DNA of 64,000 nucleotides from Copromyces sp. CBS 386.78 (taxonomy: Eukaryota > Ascomycota > Sordariomycetes > Sordariales > Sordariaceae), in assembly GCA_030685235.1 (NCBI GenBank), contig MU839112.1, forward strand, positions 248,001-312,000. The letters are read 5' to 3'. The position numbers and the translations under genes were made by a program. Shown here one piece after another: positions 1-11,472 of this stretch (positions are counted from its first letter, which is position 1; each line of letters starts with the position of its first letter). The notes beneath the pieces were generated by a model. That model did no database searches and was not told the origin of the DNA. It saw nothing but the letters and a program-made list of their open reading frames with translations.

Positions 1-1560
1 CGCTATACTTACAATACGCTAAGAGCAAGGTACCTAGGGAAAAAAAAGATTTATAGCCTTCTCTTCCAATCTTTCTTTTAACCGGGGATATATAACGTAA
101 TAAAAATTTACTATAAGACCTACCTAACGTATATAAAGACAAAGCCGTTACAATACGCGCCACACAAGTTTTTAAAGCCTTTACCAATACTTTTCACTCT
201 ATAGAAGGATATTTCTATCGATTACATTATACTATTAACACCCTACGAATACTATAAACAAATATTCCAATACGTTATAATAATTATTAATAAATTAATA
301 AAAATACGGTATTTCATCCCTATAATAAGGCTAACCGCAAAGGAACTAGCGGACCACTTTATAGAACGGGTTTATAATATTTATAATTTACCTAATACTA
401 TTATATCCAATCGAAATTCCTAATTTATTTCGCAATTTTAAAAAGCATTATTAACGAAGCTAGAAATCAACCTTACGCCCTCCTCCGCTTTTCACCCAAC
501 TACAAACGGGCAAACAAAATATATTAATATAAAAATAAAAAAATACTTATAAACTTTTATTAATTAAATATAAAACGATTAAATCAATTAATTACTAATA
601 GCGGAATTTACCACTAATAATTTAATTTTAAAAATAATAAAAGTTTTACTATTTTTTATTAATTATAAATTCCATCCCCGAATAGGGGTCGAACCCGCTA
701 CGCCGTACCCCCTAAAAATATTAAAGACCTAATAGGATAAATATTTCAAAGCTATTAAGATCGCTAACCAGTTTAAAACGGTTTTAAATTATATACTAAC
801 TAAAATAAAAAAAGCGTAGAAGTAATACGAGGATAATATTAACGAAAAGAAATCGGACGTCCCGCAATATAAAATCGGGGATAAAGTCTTACTAAGTATA
901 GAGAATTTCGAAACCGGAAGACTATATATTAAATTAATTCCGCTCCGGGAAAGGCTATTCGAAATTTTAAAGGCTAATAGTTATATAATTACTCTTCAAT
1001 TCCTAATTAATATAAAGTATAATCCTACATTTTATATTAATAAAGTAAAGTTTTAAGAAAGATATACCGAAAGGGACGTAAGGGCAAACTAAAGGAGGAT
1101 TATAAAATAGATAAATAATAGGAAAAATTTTATCGAATAAAATTTTAATAATATAAGCGGTTATAAATAGAATTTAAAGAATAGACGATAGGAGTACTAC
1201 GTCCTATAAATACTACTATATATACTAGATTAGTAGAAACGGGCTAACGTTATAATATACTCGGAAATAATATAAAAGTTCTACGAAAGCTACTTAAACA
1301 AATTAGCGCCGCTAAATTAAATCGCTATAGAAAAGCGGCGTAAAATAATAACGGGCCGGTAACTAAAAGCGGACTAGCCGTTACTAACGGAAGTAAAAGC
1401 GGATTAATTAGTATTAACGGGAAATACGGGGTATAGAGGATTGAAGAGGTCGCCGCGTAGAGTAATAGCGGCTATAGAGGCTTTTATAGGGTAAACTAAA
1501 CGATTAATAGGCATTTTAATCGTTTTATATATTATTAGTTAATTATACAACTTCTTTTAG
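1..1560 (+). pseudogene. Decayed Ty3/gypsy pol, integrase and C-terminal part
   Basis: In plus-strand translation interrupted by stop codons, an LTR-retrotransposon integrase is readable. It has the run before the catalytic core (SIDYI..LTPYEYY), a TAKELADHF segment, the IISNRNS block that corresponds to the usual VSDRGS, and FHPTTNGQT near 489-518, which matches the family signature HPxTxGQTE. After the core comes the GPY/F-like end (DKVLLSIENF..., about 880-1060). Most stops are TAA/TAG at positions expected for CAA/CAG/TGG, as RIP produces. The 5' part of pol lies outside the window. Orientation and family are clear; the exact end is not. Confidence 0.8.
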
Positions 1561-1880
1561 TCCGGGGTAGTATTATAGGGTTAGCCTTATAATAGTTTAG
1601 AAGTATACGGTTAATAGCTATCGGAATTAAGGATTAGGCTATAGCTCTGAATATAGTATAAGGCTATTATAGCCTTTGCAAAAGGCTACAATAGCCTTAT
1701 TATTACTATCGTTATATAAGTCGTACTAGCTCTACAGCACTTATAAGATTGCTACAGAGCTAATCTCCCAGACTGGCCTCCATAAAGACCAGTCTGGGAT
1801 CGCACCCTTGAACCTTTCTTCTTACTCCTTCGTGCAATTACGTATATTCTTACCTACCTTGTGCCTTTGCACCGTGATAA
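1560..1880. repeat. Possible LTR or element end with two hairpins
   Basis: This stretch follows the gypsy pol and is less AT-mutated than its surroundings. It contains an imperfect palindrome around 1659-1699 (aaggctattatagcc / ggctacaatagcctt) and a strong hairpin at 1766-1799 whose arms are tcccagactgg and ccagtctggga. The position just after pol makes an LTR plausible, but I found no second copy or target-site duplication in the window. A solo repeat of another kind is possible. Confidence 0.35.
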
Positions 1881-3904
1881 GAGGAAGGTATTTAAAAACT
1901 ATTTAATAATAGATTTCTTAAAGGAAATAAAAAATCGAGCCGTTTAACCGACGAAGGTAATTATTAAGTAGTTTGTAATCTTTATAAAAACCTTACTTTC
2001 GAAGTAAGCGTAAAAATATAAGATTTATAGTAAAATTAAGGTAGAAGGCGACTTCTCTTAGCCGTAACTATAGAATTCCCTTCTCTCCCTATACTTCTAT
2101 ATTAACGGTCCTAAAATTTTTAATAAGTATTTAAAAATCTCTAATTTAAATATAGTCTTCTAGGGACGTTATTCGAAATAAAGAAAAATAATTAATTTCG
2201 TTAAAAATATAAAATAAAGCTCTAGAATCGAGGATTATAGAGTTTTTGAGCGGGTAAATATCTTTTCCGTTATTCGTATTAAAAGTATTTTATTTAACGA
2301 GAAATATTAAATTGTAAATACCGATTTTTCGTCGCCTTTAGGCCTTTGAGGTAGCGGTTTACGTAGAGGTAATAAAGCGGTCCCGTATTTAGTTCCTAGC
2401 CTTTTTTACCTCCTTGTAAATTTCAGAAAACTTTTCGAAATTCTCGTTAATAAACTTTTGAATAGAATTATTAGGCTTTTAAATAGGGTTATTTCTTATT
2501 TTAAATATTAAATACTAGTAGTATATTATTAGGTAAGGGTTTTATTCGTATATTTTATATAATAGCGTAGATCCCTTTCTCTTTTTCAGCCGTAAAGAAT
2601 TATTTATATTTTTATCCGCGCTATATTTTTTCTTTATATATACTTTCTACTTCTTTTTACAATTAAAATTAGGAGCGTCTTCCCTCTTAAGTATAAGCTC
2701 TTTCGAATTAAATTAATTAGTACCCTAGGCGTTATAAATTATAATTTTCTTACTAATTAGTAGTATAGTACGTTCTAATATACCGACCCTTCTAAAGTTA
2801 GCAGATATATCTTTATATATTAAATACGAATTTTCTAAATCGTTATTAAATTTTTAAGTATTGTTTGCCTAAATAAGTTTGTATTTGTAGACTATATTAA
2901 TAAAATCGATAAATTATAAAATAGGGGAAATAGCTTCGCTAATATTTAGTTTCTTACTATTGGTAATAAGAATTTCCTAATTTAAAACCTACTTTTCGAA
3001 GTCCTTAAATTATTTTTTAGCGGTCTCCTTAATAAAGGCTTAATATTTTCGCCGGGCGGTGGCGATTTAGTTAATAGGCTAGTAATTAATTTAGTATTTA
3101 ATTTATTTTAATTATTTATAGGTAGATTTATTTTATTCGAAAATAGTATTAGCGAAATAGTTAGCGATGTAAGTATTTATTTAATTATAGATTCTTGTAT
3201 TAACGTTATCGAAGTCTTTCTAATATTTATAGCGGGTATTATATATATTATTAATTTAATTGTAAGTAACCTTTCCTCCTATAGTAAAATTCGTAACGGG
3301 GTTAATTATTATATTTTCTTTAATATTTTGTTCGGTATAGTATTTATCCTCCTCTTTAAGATTTTTTTCTTTAGACTTTTCCTTAACTTTTTGCTAGAAT
3401 TGGGCGGCAACGGTAGTCTTAGCCCCGTCTTCGTTAATTTGGGTTTGAATTTAAGTTTGGGCTATAGTAGGAGTTATTATAATTATTATTATAATTATCG
3501 CTACGACCTTCTTAATTCGGATCCTTTTATTAAATTTAATAAATTTTTTCTTAGCCGTTAATATACGATCTTTCGCGGGCTTCGTAAGGAAGAAATCTTC
3601 CGGCTTAGGAGGTAGGACCTTCTAAGTTATAGGCCCTTCCTTAAATAATTAATTGCTGAAATTTTAATTACTTTTAATTAATCGTTTGAAGGCTTCGTAT
3701 TAGTTGGGTTAATCGCTTTAGGTCTTAAAGACGACTGTAATAGCTTTATTAGTAAATTCTTTTAATAGAGATATAGTTAACGTTATTAGTTTTGTAAGGC
3801 TATTGTTTATTATTAATTGTCGTAGCGCTTTTATTGTAAATACGTAAATTAGATTATTAATTATTAAATGTGATTATATAGAATTGATTAATTGAAGAGT
3901 GTAT
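1880..3904 (-). pseudogene. Decayed long ORF, probable retroelement gag-like protein
   Basis: Reading leftwards on the minus strand from about 3830, one frame can be followed for well over 1 kb with stops mainly of the TAA/TAG type. It contains lysine/glutamate-rich segments (for example around 3330-3420) and a block near 3170-3220 reading like DFDNVNTRIYN. I recognise no enzymatic motif. A non-enzymatic structural protein of a retroelement is the likeliest explanation because of the setting, but this is inference. The short open frame at 3328-3561 on the other strand is a shadow. Confidence 0.35.
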
Positions 3905-4926
3905 ATAATTGATTCGCCTAGAAGGTCTGGGGGGTACTGGAGTATCCTAGAGGGACCCAGAAACCAGTAATCTAGGGGGCTGGGCGGCTAACCCAGATTG
4001 AGTATAGCTAGAAACCCAGATATCCACCCTCTAATCTGACAGTAATCGAGCTGGCGAGGGTTGGTTAGCGGGGCACTCGTGGGGCTATAGGGCTGTTAGC
4101 GCCTTCTCCTGGACGGGCATCTTCCACTTTCAATTTCACTTCTTGACTCTGGGCTTCCATGATTCCATCTCTTCCGTTTCCTCTGCCTTGGGTTTTGACA
4201 CGGCGCAACTTCGACGGTTACAACACCTACCAAGCAGCACTTCACCAATGGTGGGATCTTCTATCACAGGCATTGGAATCCGACCCCATCACGGAGCGAG
4301 CCTGATCATGTCTCGCCATCTGCCGTACACAGCACGACGTCGACAGCTGTGAACACCACGTTCCAGCTTGTTATTCCACAAAATGACCGAGGACCAAGAA
4401 GCCGCCAAGTTCGATCCACCATACAAGTCGAACAAGATGTCTCTCCGGATGGAACGTTTCGTCTCGCCTGCCGTCAAGGCTGGTTTTCCATAGAGTACTT
4501 GTCTCTCTTTAACCCGAAGCTGTCCAGCGAGGTTTACCACGCCCCCTACTCTGGCTTGATTCTACAGTTTTCATTTGATCCAAGACAATACGGCAAATGG
4601 ATGGCGGTGAAGAAAGACCAAGAGGTTAGTTGTCTCAACTAGCATGTGTTTATACCGTAAGTCCAAGCGTCATTCATTGCGGCATTCTGGATAGATTTAG
4701 GACCGTTGCTAATGTTCTGTTTCTCATCGGCAGTTCCGAGACACCAGCAAGCTTTGTGTACGTATACCATTGCATGTTGGCCACCACGCGTCGTCTCTGC
4801 AGTCACTCACTCTTCGAGTAACATTACATTGGAACACAATCGTAGATCTCGCGGTACAGGATGACGTATTATTCCAGCCTATCTACACGACCCCTCCCTA
4901 AAAAGACGATATTCGAAAATCCACTC
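3905..4926. other. Unassigned non-RIP DNA at the left edge of the gene island
   Basis: Base composition changes abruptly at about 3905 from very AT-rich to balanced. The stretch holds only short overlapping open frames (4143-4352, 4349-4642 and 4630-4821 on plus, 4289-4540 on minus). None shows a domain or splice structure I can support. A plus-strand frame starting at the ATG near 4383 reads MTEDQEAAKFDPPY and then stops within about 40 codons, so a decayed gene is possible. No RNA gene is seen. Confidence 0.3.
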
Positions 4927-5743
4927 TCAAGCATACTGCCAGGCACCAACAGTTCCGGACGGGAGAGGGTTGACCTTGAGGTTGACAGGAGTGCAGGCGG
5001 TCAGGCTAGCCGCGTTCGTCTCGTTTCTTCCCACCAGGTTCCACGCGGTACCGCCACCGCCAGAGGCCTGAGGAGGGCAAGCAACCCAGCCCCAGCCGTT
5101 ACCGTTCAGATTGACGAAACCACCGCCTTCATACGCACCAAAGCCCTGAACCAGGCTGCCCGCGGGAATGTAGGCCGAGTGAGCTTGGGTGTAGCGCATG
5201 TTCCAGTCCGGTCCGAGATAGGCTTGCTGTCCGCCAGGAACCATGGTGTCCATGGAGAGGCCGCCGTTGCCGGCGAAAAAGGCCGTGATGTTGCCGGGAG
5301 GGCACGCGGCCCCCACCACCTCGACAGGGCAGTAGGTGCTGGTGTTGCCCGCAAGGCTCAGGTGCAGGCCGCTGGCAGTCACGGGCTTGCCGTCAATAGG
5401 CAACGTCGGATTCGACACGGTGAGCGTGAAGGGCGTTCCAGTGTGAGCGGGCAACAAGCTCAAGACATTGTTCTCGCACTTGTACATGAACTTGCTGTAG
5501 CACGCTCCGCTGCAGAACGAGAGGGGCTCGCCAGCCGTAATGGGGCAAAGGAACTGATCGCTCCAGCAGACATACTATCGCCCACGTGTTAGTCGCATGG
5601 CTTCGTCCAGCAGCACTCATGCCTCGAGATCCAGGACATACCTGAGCAGGATCGTACTGTGACTGTCCACAGTTGTTCAAGGCGTTCACAGCGCTGTCGC
5701 CGAGGGCAAGAAGAGCCGCGCCGAGGAGGGTGAGTTTCGTCAT
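4927..5743 (-). CDS. Secreted protein: Carb_bind-like domain plus IgE-binding-like domain
   Basis: Two exons, 5743-5642 and 5574-4927, encode 249 residues. The 67-bp intron (GTATGT, branch GACTAAC, GATAG) restores the frame exactly. Residues 1-21 (MTKLTLLGAALLALGDSAVNA) are a signal peptide. Residues about 25-67 are cysteine-rich with the spacing of the fungal carbohydrate-binding domain PF10645 (CGQSQYDPAQ, YVCW, FLCPITAGEPL, CSGACY, MYKC). Residues about 80-230 resemble fungal IgE-binding-type cell-wall proteins: YCPVEVV, CPPGNITAFF, MDTMVPGGQQ, YTQAHSAYIPAGS, GWGWVACP. No catalytic residues are evident, so a wall-associated or glucan-binding role is inferred. Expression is probably from the TATA-like site at 5825-5833. 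Both domain assignments are from memory of family patterns. Confidence 0.8.
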
Positions 5744-6746
5744 GTTGAGATGGATGAGTGAGATTCTGATGATAATCTTGGTTCTACCACCATCGGACAC
5801 AAAGCAGAGGGAAGCGACTCGACACTTTATATCACTAGCCGGTCCACCTGGTTGTGCTGGTGTCACTGTAGGGCCATAAGATCCTTGACTACCACCTCAT
5901 CTGAGGGTCCATCTTTGCCAGCAACGTGCCCACTGGGTAGTGTCTCTTGGTGGATGTCTCGTATTGTATTCCGTGGGCACCGCTGACCGATAGACTATCG
6001 TCGGTAGCAGCGATCTCAGGCAACCTTTCCGAGGCCTTGGTCAGCCTCTTCTCCATATGGAACGCTTGATTGGACTGCCCAGCACATGTTTCTCCGCGCT
6101 GACATCGATCAGCATCGGCCCATGTGGTTCATGCCGTGGTTGTGCAGTTATTCATCCCGAGCAGGCCGATTCTACACGATTCCCCCGGAGGCTCCTGCAG
6201 GGTCGACCACGCTAGCCTATCCGGTTACACTGTGAGTCCATCATTCAGTTGTCGGCCCCGCCCTTCCGACTTCACTCTTGAACGTCCAGTGACATTGCAC
6301 TATTTGATCCTCAGTGACCACAACAGGAAATCCCGTCGTGGCCGCCAATGGAGACTAGGATGGTGCCAATATGCAAGCCGGCTGTCCTTCCAAGTTTTCT
6401 CTGCTATTGATGGAACCTGGAGACGCTGGAGTCAAGCCAAGCACCAATTGCCGTTAGTCGAGTCCTCGTATTCACCAGCGTCAGGTGGTCGGCTGAAGCG
6501 CTAGAGTAGGGGAACAGCCTGGGGGATGAATAAGCCCCATATGGCAAAAGGCCGTAACAGCTTCAGCTTTTACGATCCGGCACCGCATTTCCGTAAACCT
6601 AGACAATTATTTCTATTCTCGATATGAACAATCAGTCATTGGGGTCAGCCATTTTCACACTTGACGGTGGTGGAAGCATCAGCCCATTGTAGCGTTAATA
6701 CCGCCGCCATGTGTGATGGGGTCAAGAACTCATGACTCGCACTACG
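5744..6746. other. Intergenic DNA without a supported gene
   Basis: This is the promoter side of the secreted-protein gene and the 3' side of the aldehyde dehydrogenase gene. An open frame at 6124-6504 (plus) has no recognisable domain and no splice context, so I treat it as chance. No repeats or RNA genes are seen. Confidence 0.5.
5825..5833 (-). promoter_or_regulatory. TATA-like element of the secreted-protein gene
   Basis: On the minus strand the sequence reads gatataaag, about 82-90 bp upstream of the ATG at 5743. That distance is compatible with a core promoter with a short 5' leader. It is a sequence match only. Confidence 0.45.
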
Positions 6747-8345
6747 TCAGAACGCATATCTCAGCTTGGATGTAGCGAGGGTAACAATCTGCCTCTCTGT
6801 GAAGGCCTCAACCCCGGGCATGCCACCGAACCAGCCATAACCGCTGCTTCCACCAGTCCTTCCTTGCGGCAGAGTCGCCTCAACATACACGGTAGGCCCG
6901 TTGATGTGAAAAGCACCTGCCTGAATCTGCCTGGCAATATTGAGTGCTCTGACAATATCTGTCGAGAAAACGCTTGCACAGAGTGAAACTCACTAACGTT
7001 GGCCAGCGCAACTGCTTCCTCATCCGTTTCGAATTCGGAGATGATCATGACGGGACCAAACGACTCCTGCTTCGCAATATCCATATGCCGCTTCACCCCT
7101 TCCAGTACGTGAGGCCTCACAATGGTCTTGTTGAGGCCCGTGATTTCCAGATCACCGGTAAGCAGCTTCGCGCCGCCGTGAACCGCTGACTTCACCAGAT
7201 CGATGACGCGCCTCGCTGATGCCGGCGTGAAAAGGCCCGAGAGTGAGACGTCGGGATTTTCCAGATGGTTCCCGGTCTTCACAGTCGCTACCTTAGCTAG
7301 AAGTTTCGCTTTGAACTTCTCACTGATAGATCGGTGAAGCAACACACGCTCTGTCGACATGCAAATCTGCCCGCTATATGACAAAGCGCCGAACACCACG
7401 GCCCCGACAGCCTCATCGATGTTGGCATCGTCAAAGACAATGACCGGTGCTTTGCCGCCCAGCTCCAAGATGCACTGCTTCACGCATTCGGCTGCCCAAC
7501 TGCCAATGATTCTTCCCACCCGGTCGCTTCCAGTAAAGTTGATCCGGAGAACCTTTGGGTGCTTTACGGCAAACTCGGTTACCTGCGATGCTCTCTCCGG
7601 GCTCGTAGGCAGAAAGTTCAGGCAACCTGGCGGCAGCCCGGCGGCGGTCAAGGCTCGCACGACTAGGTGCTGGCTCTTGGGGCTGAACTCAGATGGCTTC
7701 AACACGACTGTGTTCCCGCAAATGAGAGGACAGGCGACCGCCCTTGCCGTGAGATTCACCTATTGATACAATACTTGTCAGCGCTTTCCAAAGGATATCC
7801 GGTCCAAAAGCACGCTTCGCATCACTTACTGGGGCGTTCCAAGGGGCTATCCCAAACACGACCCCCACCGGCTGTCTCTCCATGAATGCCGTCGTCCCGG
7901 GGCGGTCTGTCGGGATGACTTCGCCTCGTATTTGAGTGGCCAAACCGGCGACTTCCCTCAGTGTTCCAGCGGTGGAGTGAATGTTGATCTTCACCCAGTA
8001 ATCTGGCGCCGATATCTCCTGGGACATTATCTCACCTGCATCCTGGTGTAAATAAGACTCGAGTATATCGGGCGCCTTCAAGAAGATCATCCGTCTAGCG
8101 GTAGGACCTGTCTTTGACCATGACTGGTATGCCTTGTGGGCGTTTTCGATGGCAAGGCTGTAGTCATTGACGGAAGCTGATGCGCAATCGTATTTGCGTT
8201 GGCCGGTCATGGGGTTATTGACGGGGAAGGTGGCGCCGTCTGAACTGGGCTGGTATCGTCCATTGATTTGTGTACAGCAGCTGTGCTTGATCCATTTAGT
8301 TGGACGGGTCAGAGCTATGCTCGTGGGTCTCGGTCGGTCCTTCAT
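6747..8345 (-). pseudogene. NAD(P)-aldehyde dehydrogenase (salicylaldehyde-dehydrogenase-like), frameshifted
   Basis: Exon 1 is 8345-7830 (172 codons, ending APWNAP). A 70-bp intron (7760-7829, GTAAGT..AATAG) joins it in frame to VNLTARAVACPL. Catalytic features are intact: Asn at about 170 in PWNAP, KPSE at 193-196, Glu at 271 in LELGGKAP, Cys at 305 in GQICMSTER. These match the salicylaldehyde/benzaldehyde dehydrogenase branch, which oxidises aromatic aldehydes to acids. Near 6985-6990, after ETDEEAVALANVSEF, the frame is lost. The expected C-terminus (ASVFSTDIVRALNIARQI, then HINGPTVYVE, SGYGWFGG and VEAFTERQIVTL) is read in another frame to a stop at 6747-6749. No intron I tried repairs this, so a one-base deletion is likely. 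The original frame runs on to 6761 with a nonsense tail. The break could be real or a sequencing error. Confidence 0.8.
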
Positions 8346-8814
8346 TTGGTGTCATTTTGTTTGCTCGTTCTGCGACTCTGTCAGCACCTGTCGGTATCAT
8401 TGAGGGCTGAGTTCCTTCCTGGCTTGGAAGCACGGTGAATCCGACTGGGAGATCCAGTATCAAAATGAGGATGACGGGCTTAAATCTTCGCACTTGAACA
8501 GGGCCGAATGCTTTATATGGGGTATCCGACCGCGAACAGAGCGGCCAGCGTAGCACTCGTGCCGCCGCCCAAATCACTTCTTCCGCTTCAATGTTCTGCC
8601 CCGCACGGCAGTGCTCGAGGTCAGTAAGTACATCCATGAGAACTTGGAAGGACGTGTATTAGGGGTTGATGAGGTTTTCCATTGGCGCTGAACTCAGGAG
8701 ATGCAGGTTGCGCGCCATTCTAGACATGGTACATCGATATATGTGAGAAGGGCTGGCAAGGAATAGTAAGATGATGGTTATTTGCCGGACGGCCGTAAGC
8801 GGGGAGGTATATAT
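8346..8814. other. Intergenic DNA upstream of the aldehyde dehydrogenase gene
   Basis: About 470 bp between the aldehyde dehydrogenase start and the CorA stop; both genes are on the minus strand. The open frame at 8296-8637 has no recognisable domain and overlaps the dehydrogenase start out of frame. No other feature is seen. Confidence 0.5.
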
Positions 8815-10925
8815 CTATACTCGTTTCTTTTCTCGGCGCCTCTTCCGCGCCCTCTTAAGTTGCCCGATACGGAGCTGTTGCGCCCATGACCTGCAATATT
8901 CGTAAATGGCTTGTGCCAGTAGCAGGAGGCCTGTGGCCAACACCACAGGAGCCGCAATTTTCCAACTATACATTCAAAGTTAGCAGAGCGGTAACTAATG
9001 GAGGTGTGCTGTGTGACCTACAAGTGGTTAATCGAGTAACCCGGCCCGGGAAACTGGTCAAAGTTTTGACCGAAGTAGCCGGTAATGAAGGTCAGGGGAA
9101 GAAAGATAATAGTGACTATCGTAAGCTGCTTCATGGACTCGTTCTGGTTCGCCGATATCGTGTTGAAGATGAGGTCAATCATGCCCTCGGCCGAGCCCTT
9201 CAGCTGGATCAATGATTCGGTGATTAAGAGACAGTGATCAAGGACGTCTCCAAGGTAGATGTAAGTGGTCGGTGTGATGATGACGCCATGGCTCGGGTCT
9301 TGGAGATTCCTGGTTGCTACGTCTTGCGACATGTTTGTTTTGTGGTCGCGGAGAGCGTTAATGAGAGTGATTACTGGGTTTATGAAGCCCATCATCTTGT
9401 TCATCTCCGTGACGAGAATGTAAAGGCTCTTGGTGTGTTTGATATTGGGCTTGGTAAGCACGTCAAGCTCGAGATCGCCAATGACTTCGGTATAGCACGT
9501 AGTCACAGGCATGGCTAGGTCGATGATGGCGTCAATGATAGCCTGGCCGACCATGGAAGCGTCGCAAGACTGCCGGATGATGGTATCCTTGGTTTGGAGA
9601 CGGCGGATAATGGGAGCCTCGACATCTTGAGCCGAACACTCGAAGAAACTGATAATAGTGTTGTCTTGAGTGACAAACATCGCTACCTGTTCGCAGGCAA
9701 CGGCGAGATCCCTGGACACTAAAGCGGAGTGTTGTTCCATGTAATGGGCGCGCGCCTCATCAATCCTTGAGTGGTAGGTCTGCAGTGTCCGAAACCCGCG
9801 CAGATTTGGCGAGGAGCCGGTTTGACCACGAAGACGGCATGGCCGACTTGATTTTCCTCTTTCGAGCTTTCGATCTGGGGCATCATGTGTTTTCTGGGTG
9901 AAAACTGATTTTAAACGCTTATAGGGGTTTAGCCCGCCATTGCCATTCCACTCACCGTTTCTCCCACTGCCTTTCGCTTTATCGCTATCGCCATATTCAG
10001 AAACGCTGTCTTCGGCATCTGAGTCATGTATGTGAACAAGTTTCTGGAGAGTCAAGACAATGAAGACATGAGTTGGGAACCTAAGCACATTATTAGAGAC
10101 TGAACACACCGATGAAGCTCCGCATGCATAAACGCACCATTCAGCTTTGATCCTGTTTCGTGTGTTCATGAGGTCTTCGATAGCAAGTCGATGCAGACTT
10201 TTGTGCCGGCCTAGTAACTGGATGACATCCCAACTCAGACCATTGACGTTGATCCAGCGGCATTTGACCCATTCCGGCTGGGGCAGGTTCATGAACGTAG
10301 CGAGCGTTTCGTTGTTGTGCCTATGTGTAGCAAGGCGGTCGTGTGAGAAGTCGACCACGGTAATATCACATGGTGCACTCAAGGTGGGCATCGAGGCATG
10401 TCCTCCATCTGCCTTCCTCGGATCCAGCCCGGGTTCTGCGCCGGCTATAGAGAATCATAGTTAGCATAAGACCCCGGGAAGTGGATTGTAGGATGCCTGC
10501 GTACGGTGCCAGCCAGGCCCACCAACATCAAAGTCGTGAAAGTCGTCGACGGTCTTGAAAATACCAGATCGAACCGTCGAACGACGGCGGAGGTTGGGAA
10601 GGTCCGCAGCCGAAATGGTGGACCAATTGTCCATGCGAGCCGGTGTGGTGTCCATCAAGTTGTCGTATGGATAATGGACGTGAGGTGTCTTCGATCGGTT
10701 GTCATTCGATCTATCATCCTCCCCATCTCCGGCCGCCGCTTTCGGGTTTATGGGCGGCACTGGCAATGTCCCCTGTGCAGCAAAGTCACGGGCGTTGTGA
10801 TATGCTCCCGCACCCGGGACTACCTCGTTGTTTTTAGCAAGAGGATCGCGACTGTGACTGCGACCGTGACCGGTGTGGTTTTGTACACCGACGTCATCAT
10901 TGGGACTGGGCGACCTGGATCGCAT
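8815..10925 (-). CDS. CorA-family divalent metal transporter, fungal type, four exons
   Basis: Exons 10925-10505, 10444-10138, 10080-9022 and 8965-8815 sum to 1938 bp, exactly 645 codons plus stop. Introns of 60, 57 and 56 bp have GT..AG ends, and two show GCTAAC branch sites. The N-terminus is polar and Ser/Arg-rich (about 1-145). It is followed by the conserved fungal block starting PGAEPGLDPRKADGGHASMP and by CRWINVNGLSWDVIQLLGRH. The C-terminus has two membrane helices: TM1 at about 560-577 (TIVTIIFLPLTFIT), then GYFGQNF, and TM2 at about 598-617 (KIAAPVVLATGLLLLAQAIY), with a basic tail KRARKRRREKK. In CorA proteins the signature after TM1 is GMN; here it reads GQN (residues 580-582). 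The family forms pentameric Mg2+/Co2+ or Zn2+ channels; the substrate is not deducible. No stop or frameshift is seen, so it is probably functional. Confidence 0.88.
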
Positions 10926-11403
10926 AATGGATCCGGTGAGGTTTGAGAATTAACAGCTCTCCCTCTCCTATCGCGCTTTTAACGGGAACGATATCGCGTA
11001 GGGTAGCTGAGATGCCGTTGACCCAGTATGCTGACGGCTTGCTGGAGAGAGATGCCAAGAGAGACAAATAAACAGGGGAGTAGCTTCACTGGTAAGATGT
11101 TACTTGTAATCAGAAGCCAAAGTTCCTTGGACCGGTGAGAACTGCAAAATCCGACGACGCAGTGGTCTAGTGATCTGCCTCGAGCCAAGGTATACGTCCC
11201 TTGCAGTGTAAATGTGCTACTCGGAGCTAAGAAGTTGCAGATCATCCAACGTCGCGTCGGTCTTCCTTGGTGATCAGCTCACGAACAAACGAACCGAGTA
11301 TTTGAAATGAGACATAGTTATGCCATGTTATACAGCCTAACAATATGAGAATAACCGATATAGCGGCGAGACGGAATGGAAAGATGCGTGATGCTTGACT
11401 ACC

Positions 11404-11404
<1 letters not shown>
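10926..11404. other. Intergenic DNA upstream of the CorA gene
   Basis: No supported gene. The minus-strand frame at 10979-11245 lacks any recognisable domain. The region presumably includes the CorA promoter and 5' leader, but I see no convincing core element. Confidence 0.5.

Positions 11405-11438
<34 letters not shown>
11405..11438. repeat. (A)34 homopolymer tract
   Basis: An uninterrupted run of 34 A on plus, preceded by ccc and followed by gaac. On the minus strand it is a T run about 35 bp past the tRNA 3' end. It could be an old poly(A) tail of a retroposed sequence or simple slippage. No target duplication was found around it. Confidence 0.95.
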
Positions 11439-11442
<4 letters not shown>

Positions 11443-11468
11443 AAAAAAGTCGGAGGAAGAAGAGAAAA
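11443..11468 (-). terminator. RNA polymerase III termination signals after tRNA-Pro
   Basis: Downstream of the tRNA on the minus strand there is a T4 run (11465-11468, 4 nt past the mature end) and a T6 run (11443-11448), followed by the long T tract at 11405-11438. T runs of this kind terminate Pol III. The T4 may be leaky, with T6 and the long tract acting as backups. Confidence 0.7.
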
Positions 11469-11472
11469 GTTT

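Noticed and set aside
10506..10946. Plus-strand 146-codon frame opposite CorA exon 1
   Set aside because: It is the antisense shadow of a well-supported coding exon.
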